Of a stretch of 64,000 nucleotides of DNA, positions 57,375-64,000 are shown one piece after another. Numbering within the stretch: position 1 is the first letter of the stretch; each line of letters opens with the position of its first letter. The notes under the pieces were generated by a model, which searched no databases, was not told the origin of the DNA, and worked only from the letters and a program-made list of their open reading frames with translations. The stretch is from Panorpa germanica. Taxonomy: Eukaryota; Arthropoda; Insecta; Mecoptera; Panorpidae. A program made the position numbers and the translations under genes. The stretch covers positions 2,728,001 through 2,792,000 of the forward strand of contig OY783219.1 of NCBI GenBank assembly GCA_963678705.1. Reading direction: 5' to 3'.

Positions 57375-57969
57375 GATGATAACATAGTCATAGTCGTATG
57401 TGGTATGTAGAATAGCAAAATGTACACTTATATGTAATATTGACAAAAAGTATGCAAACAGCGTATACTCGTATACGTACAAAATAAACTCTAATCAAAG
57501 AGGTACGTGTAACAATACATCTGTCTTGTACATCTAAAGTAAAGTCAACAATAACGTAGGTCTTAGCTTACAACATAGGGTGGTGGGTGCTATTCAGGTC
57601 ACATACCACATTATATAATTCAGGACGTGCCTAGTCCTGTTTTGGAGTATTTTACATAGTTACAAAAAGAAAAAAATACAGGGACCCAAAAAATATCGAT
57701 GAAATAGCAAAAAAAAAGGGATTGGGTTGGTTGTTATCTTTAGGGGTATGCAACGTGCGTCTACGTCGTAGACTAGAAATATGAATTGAAGTCATTTGCC
57801 CGTGTGAAAAGCTTGTACGTACAAGTTAAATTTGTAAATATACCTGATGTTATTATCTGTATTGAATTCGCTTATACTCAGATGGAAAATTGCCGTACAA
57901 TGTATATTTCACATTTAAGCTTACTACAAGCTAATTTCAAGGTTCATTTTATACGTTGGATATTTTAAA

Positions 57970-58245
57970 TTAAGTGTAAGTATATTTTCTGTAACTGTGA
58001 GCAAGGAGCTATAGCAGAAATGTCCCTCAGTTTACAATTTGGCACTTATTCTGTTCAAGCTATAAAAATCCAATTTTATTTAGTTTATGTTAGTCTGGTT
58101 GTCGGTGCATATAACACATACGACTTTGAATCATACTGGAGCTCCATTACAATTCCTAAATGCGAATGTAGTGAAGAGGAGGCAGATCCTGATCACATTC
58201 TGTGGCAATTTAAAAATACAGCAATAGCAAGAAATGGACTTTAAA
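57970..58245 (+). mobile_element. LINE C-terminal tail fragment, different family
   Basis: A plus-strand frame gives VVGAYNTYDFESYW, then PKCECSEEEADPDHILWQF, then KNTAIARNGL. This is the pattern of the C-terminal zinc-finger-like segment of many non-LTR elements (G-x-F-x-x-Y-L, then C-x-C-x-x-x-E-x-x-x-H-x-L-W-x-C). The final cysteine is replaced by phenylalanine. It belongs to another family than the fragments at 5-62 kb. Truncated, inactive. The N-terminal boundary is approximate. Confidence 0.6.
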
Positions 58246-61200
58246 AGGCGGTGCTACAGACTTCGTAGACACTTCCTGTTAACACCACTTTTTTGATTGA
58301 GAAACCGAAATATATACCAGCACTAGCCATGAATAGATCATTCTTGTTGTCGGGATATAAAGTATAAGAAAAAGCAGAACATTTCTAGGGGCGATAAAAG
58401 GCTACGTGCCTAAGAAGCTCGAGAAATTATATATATAAAAAAAACACATACGAATTCCACCGTGTTTCTTTTTCTGTAGTGCATTCTGTAATAAATATTC
58501 AAAGTAATTTTTCTTCTAAATATTAATGCGAGATTGGGAAATGCACAAAGCTACAAATACGTCGATGTATGTTCATAAGTAAGATATCGCCAGTAAGGTC
58601 ATATATTACAAAGGTTTATATATACATTTTACAATAAAATATTAAATCAAATGTATAAGTAAAATCCTCAGCTTTGTAAGAGATCAAACCAACCCTTATA
58701 AGTCAAATTTCTTTCCATTTTCAACATTTTTTTTTGTATAAATTCTTGAAGTATTTATCGTGGAGGTACTGAAGCATAGTGTACACTATAAACTGACGCC
58801 GCCTCCGTCGTTGTATACCGACGCCCGACGTCGTACAACCATAACTCTTTTCTGATGTTCGAATAAAACGCGACCCCTGACCTTTCTGTCAGTGCCGCTT
58901 GTAACCGTGCTTACATTTGTGGCGCTAGTGTTGTTCCGGATGTTGGATAGGTCTTTTCCGGGTTCCAAGGGACCTTGCATTTGCCTCGGTGAATTCTGGG
59001 TGATTTGGCTGTTGACTTTTTGATAGCCAACAAAATCAGACTTCTTTTTTGTTTGTTTTAAAAAATTATATTTTTTTTGTTTATGTTTAATATTTGACTA
59101 AATCCTAACAGTTTTCCTTGGGTAATATTTAAGTATATTAAGTATATTTTGTTGGTGATTATATAAAGAAGTCCATCGGATTCAAATTTGGTGAGCATGG
59201 AGTCCTCTGTTGCGAAGAAATGAATTTGTAGAACGTCACTCGAGTGCCGAACAGCTGATGATAGCGGAATACAGTGTGTTCATATTTTGACAAGTTTGTG
59301 AAGTTGTTTTAAAGCCTATAGAAGTATACCGTTCTACGTCGTGCTTCACAATAAATATTTCAAATGGAATTAGAACACATTCGTGCATTTTAGCTCAGTT
59401 CCCAGAGCCGTGAAAAGGCAATTACCTAACATGAGGGAAAGATCTTGTAAAGATGGCGGTTATCTCGTTACTAGTGCGTCCTACGATAAACATAGTTATT
59501 ATTAAACTTATAGAGGACTAAATTCCCTACAAGTTTTCTATACAATATTTTTTTGTATGTCTTACAGAGACGGAGCTACGTCACTGCAAAGTAGGGCACC
59601 TCAATGAAAATTTAAAAAAATTTAAATTTTGAGATCAATCACGGGCTATATATCGAAATATTGGATGGTATCATTCGCGTCATAGGTATCGACATCTTTT
59701 CCATAAAATATAATGTGTCTTTAACATTTTCTTAAAATATTAAATAAGTAGATACGTAATTAATGAAATTACAGCGTTCCTAAGTGGTATCATTTCGACT
59801 GACTGCTCCTGTTTTTATATCGTGGGATTAAAACATGTGGGAAATAAAAGCATAATTTCCCAACCGTCTAACTCGCTTCTCCCTCTCACCTTCACCCTCT
59901 CTCGCCTTCATTCTATGAGTAGTAGAGTTCTGCTGTCCTTGATGTTATTCGAAATCGTTTTATAGATAAAAACCCCATTAAACCATTCTATATGTCTGTG
60001 ACGTTTCCGAGATTTCATACAAAAAAGAATGATTTATTTGAATATAAAATGAAAATTGTAAAAATATACACTTCTTGTATTTGGACCACATTTACGTGGT
60101 CTGATGAGGCTGGGGAAATGGAAGGGGATGGAGTAGATCACCCCCGTTAGGGAGAGTGGTGGCCAGTGTAGATAATAACATTATGACAGGAAGAGGATTT
60201 ATGAAAGAAACATTTGTTTCATTCTTGTTTTCTTTGTTTCATTTTAATTTTACTGATGTTATAAATTATATGTAATGATTAGAATAAAGTTGATCTTTTG
60301 TGGTTGATTTCCTACACTCTCTGTACTGATTATTTGTTTATCAGGAACACAAAAAATATGTCGCTTTAGAAATTTACATTAACAAAAGGTCAATTAAAAG
60401 GAGGCAGCGAAAGAAGCGAGGAAAAAGAAGGTAGGGTAGAGTAGAAACAGTTCAGAAAACAGAGGAGATAAGGAAGACAAGATAAGTTCAATGAATTCAC
60501 CTGATTTACTTCAGCTAAGGATGTGAATATTTTGTATATTTTCTTAACTTGAACTGTCTTTACATTTGTTATTACTTCCATGAAGTTAGCAGTCCATTGC
60601 AGCAGTCTTAAAAGTAATCGAAAAACGAAACACAATATTAATTTGTTCGAATAGTAGGTTAGCCAAACTTTATGTTTATGTTTATCATAACGAAAATTTA
60701 CAGAGGTGTTATGTTGACCATAAGAAAGAACCTGTATTTGATTAGTAAAAAATAAGCAAGGTTTAGAGATAGATTGTTTATCAAATCAATAGTTTGGATT
60801 ACAGGATACCTTTCTAATGAAGCACTGTTACTTGGTTCGGATAAGGTAGTGATATTTGATTTTGTTTTGGCGCTGTTTCATTTGAATCCTCATCTATTTT
60901 ACGCCTAAGTTATTTCAAATGTTTTCTGTCCGTAAAGCGTAGATTGCTGTTATGTACACCTTTATTTCTTCAAGTTCTCGGAATTTCTAATAAAATTTAA
61001 TAACTTACAGACGTCTTTGAAAACAAGAACATAAAATAAAAACTTTTCTGTTGGTTTAACTTTTCAAATGGATTCCCAAAATTCTTATACATTCACGTTC
61101 ACCAGGAATTTGTTAAACCTTAGTCATAGCCACGCCAGAACAATTCTTGGGATAATTTCTAAGAATAATTATCTTCTCTATGCTGGTGGAACGAATGACG

Positions 61201-62061
61201 TCAGCTGACAAAAGTATAACACGATGAGTGTTTGTAATTATTTGATATAATTAAATATTTGTGTAATTGTGTTTTGTTATAAATATCTACAGTGCCGTAT
61301 TAGTGTTAGAAATATGTTAGTGCGACTTCCAGCACAATCCTGGACCTGTTTAAACTCAACACATCTCAACTCAAATATCTACATCAAATATCTCAACACA
61401 AACAATCTCTGATTGACCGGCGATGTGGTGTTTTATGTTTCTGAGAACTAAAGTGGGTAAACTCATACTTCCAACCAGTCTCTATATCTACAGACGCCTA
61501 TGCTTCGAATGACTGCAAATCAAAATTAAAATATATTTTACCAACTTAATCTATTTAATTTGGACCTGGCTACAGTTTGTCATCTCTGAACAATGAGTAA
61601 ACTCTAGTGGCCTCTAAATCTGAGCCAATATGTTCTGGTACGGTGCTATGTCTGATGACTGCTGGTGTCTTTGGGAACGTGACACATTCATTTGTTTTAT
61701 ATGCACACTAATACACTTACATCGATGTGTAGGAATTAATTAATACAATTTGAATTCGTTGACTTCTCTGGACCGACTAGTGACTACAGACAACGGACAA
61801 TGGACCACGGAGAGCGTCGTGTAGGAGGTACACCGCCTCCTTCAGGCTCATTATTACTTTTATTATTTATATTCGTGACTTAATATGTATTTCACAAAAT
61901 AAAATAAAATTATTTTAATTTTGGACGGTACTTTCTAAAAGATATTCGAGTAGATTGTTTAAATTTAATATTTGTATTCGTTTTTTTTATTATGACCAAG
62001 TTTTTAATTGTTGTTTATTTGACTTAAAGTATGCTTGTAGGTTAGTCGTCACATTTATTTA
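58246..62061. other. No gene seen; one GC-richer patch
   Basis: The patch at 58786-58980 has raised CpG content and a 64-codon minus-strand frame without a domain; it could be a promoter-proximal or exon remnant. CAAGATGGCGGTTATC at 59448-59463 resembles an arthropod translation or promoter motif but opens only a 20-codon frame. A G-rich island lies at 60108-60135. Confidence 0.4.
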
Positions 62062-62580
62062 ATGTTACTTCCCGTTACATTCTTCGATAACATTTCATTT
62101 ATTCCTTATTTTACTAATATCATCATAAACATCCTTTTTTCTCTTTATTCCTCCTCCTCTATTCGCCTCTTTCTTATTTCTACCATTGCCTTCCGTTCAA
62201 AAGTTCCTTTCACGCTTCTTCCACTTTCCACCTTCCTCTTGCAACTATTTATTATATGCTACAAGTTTACCTCTTCCTCTTTACGTATCCTGCATACTTT
62301 CTTCCACTCTTCACTCCCAATATTTACCTCCTCTATCTTTATTCCACAGCTTGAACCTTGCGATCATCCTGACTTGCCCTTTTTCTTGTTTTCACAATCG
62401 TTTAAACCTTTCCTCTATCTTCTCCTTTTACTTGTTACTCCCTGAACCTTCCACTCTTTCTCTCGCTTCCTTTTTATCTCATCCAACACCACTCTTTTTC
62501 TTTCATAGTAATCCTTTCTCTTTTATTAATTTCAGTAACCATCCTTTCTTCCAACTTTACTATGTTCCTTTTTAGTCAGT
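62062..62580 (-). mobile_element. LINE 3'-end fragment (antisense)
   Basis: On the minus strand, near 62.35 kb, IARFKLWNKDRGGKYWE matches TARFRLGNEEKGNRYWE of the plus-strand LINE at 39.84 kb. It is preceded and followed by purine-rich coding debris, including KLEERM-like and IRKRRIEEE-like blocks. Frames of 127 and 129 codons on the opposite, CT-rich strand are shadows of this. Confidence 0.7.
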
Positions 62581-64000
62581 TCTTTCGCTGATATTATTAC
62601 CGCGGACTAGATAACATTATCAAATGAAGTCACTTCAACTAAAATTACCAGATCAAGTCACATTAACACTCAGCAACAAAGACCAGCTGCATTTACATAC
62701 ATTTTTAAACAAATACATTCAATTTTACATTGTGTGAATCTGCCTTTTGTTCACTATCTCTATAGGCAGATATATTAATTTCCAGATGTGTATTTATATA
62801 TGCATGCAGGTCCATAATTATCCGCCCACAATTATCATAATAACTTTTATGATTATGGTTCCAGTTTCAGTTCCAGTTCCAGCTCCAGTGAATTAGTATA
62901 CGGGGACTGATTCATGTGAGTTGAATGGACGTTTCTATTTCTGTTTTTCGACAAAATATTGCGTCACTACATTAAACTATCATTAATGATTCACAATTAG
63001 TTGCATTTAGTGCCGCTATCGCCACAGAGCGATGCGCTGTTAATTGACCTAGAGAATTTACATATAGGACATACCTATTTTTCTTTCACACACTCATACA
63101 TTTATTTTAACTAATTAGTTGTTAATTTTTTAGAATTAATGGCAGTGCGACAATTGTCATAATGCGATCGAACTAATTCAGGGAAGCACGAGTTTACCTC
63201 TTGTTCCGGGCTCTTGTGCTATGGCCCTCTTAACAGAGTCCCCAAGCCTTGAGAAAAAGCACTGTCACACGCTATTGGGCGGTGGTTTTATGGATGTTTC
63301 AACAAGAGAAGTCATTTTAAGTCAATTGATAAATATAGAACGCAATATTTTCGTGAAAAGTGATGATAAATACAAAGTCTGAGATTAGTAATAAAACACA
63401 ATATCTGCCAAATGTCACCGAAACATTGCATTGATTTAAAATGACCGGCCTTGTTGAACATAAATATCATATCATATCATATTACCATAACATCCATAAA
63501 ATTACCGCTCCTATTGAAAGACCCTATATATCAGGTTTCTTGATCAATCTGTTCCAATAACGAAGCTCTAAGTGTTCTGTCCAATGCTGAAATCCTGTCG
63601 AACTGTTTTTTTTATATATATTTTTTGGATGGCTTTCTAGAACTCCAGTCCTTCTTTCACTTACTCTACCATATACATCAAGATATATCCTATCGCTTTT
63701 CATTACATATAAATGAGTCATATAATATACTAACTGTATATACTTGTTAATTACATTATGCCGTTAATATAATATACATTACGATAGAATTACACAAAAT
63801 TGTTCATAACTAAGCGATGACACAGTATACTAATGAAAACAATGAAATAAATTCGCTTTAATCGGTACATTAGAGCAAAAGCTTTCTCTTCTGTGTAATG
63901 TTTTATTGGAAGCTGTGTACGTTACACCACGAATCCGCGATACAGTGTACTCCCCCCCTGCCCCTCGCACCTCCCCGCACTCAATACTGCGCAGCAAAGT
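62581..64000. other. No gene seen; C-rich island at the end
   Basis: AT-rich DNA with a C-rich island at 63950-63980. The minus-strand 65-codon frame at 63524 has no domain. The window ends here without a recognised feature at the edge. Confidence 0.5.

Noticed and set aside
62062-62575. Two plus-strand frames of 127 and 129 codons
   Set aside because: Opposite strand of an antisense LINE fragment (ARFKLWNKDRGGKYWE block on the minus strand).
1-64000. CRISPR array, operon, riboswitch, bacterial terminator or replication origin
   Set aside because: Composition, microsatellites, splice-like signals and transposon types are eukaryotic; no regularly spaced short repeats or gene clusters are present.

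Overview
The window is AT-rich, gene-poor eukaryotic DNA. I find no complete protein-coding gene and no intact functional RNA gene. It has very few open frames, long AT microsatellites, splice-like signals and many decayed transposon copies, as expected for a large intron or intergenic region of an arthropod. The reverse transcriptase remnant at 38.9 kb has the wording of LINEs that I associate with insects, most often ants and wasps. An insect, perhaps a hymenopteran, is therefore my best guess, but this is an inference.

Layout. 0-2.7 kb: unique AT-rich DNA with a diverged repeat pair, then a candidate first coding exon (ATG at 2663, donor after 2732, + strand). 2.7-36.3 kb: mostly non-coding DNA with antisense LINE 3' fragments, two PIF/Harbinger-type MITEs in opposite orientation, a TIR MITE family that has inserted into a copy of itself, a U2 snRNA fragment, a 168-bp tandem repeat, a long foldback hairpin, a candidate recursive-splicing ratchet point at 32.2 kb and a piggyBac-type MITE at 35.8 kb. 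36.361-43.796 kb: three Helitron-like elements joined head to tail without spacers at a single A^T target. The first holds a later LINE insertion, and the third is split by a reverse-orientation relative that creates a long inverted repeat. 43.8-64 kb: non-coding DNA with two related antisense LINE 3' ends (one with a 13-bp target duplication), an inverted repeat pair, microsatellites, a plus-strand LINE tail at 58 kb and another antisense LINE fragment at 62 kb.

How the parts may fit. The candidate exon, the ratchet point and the strong excess of antisense LINE fragments all suggest that most of the window is an intron of one plus-strand gene whose later exons lie outside. RNA-seq would settle this. 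The transposon ends, target duplications, nesting order and one apparent paralogous empty site are visible directly in the sequence and are better supported. I do not see a new biological system; the spacer-free Helitron array is the most unusual structure.
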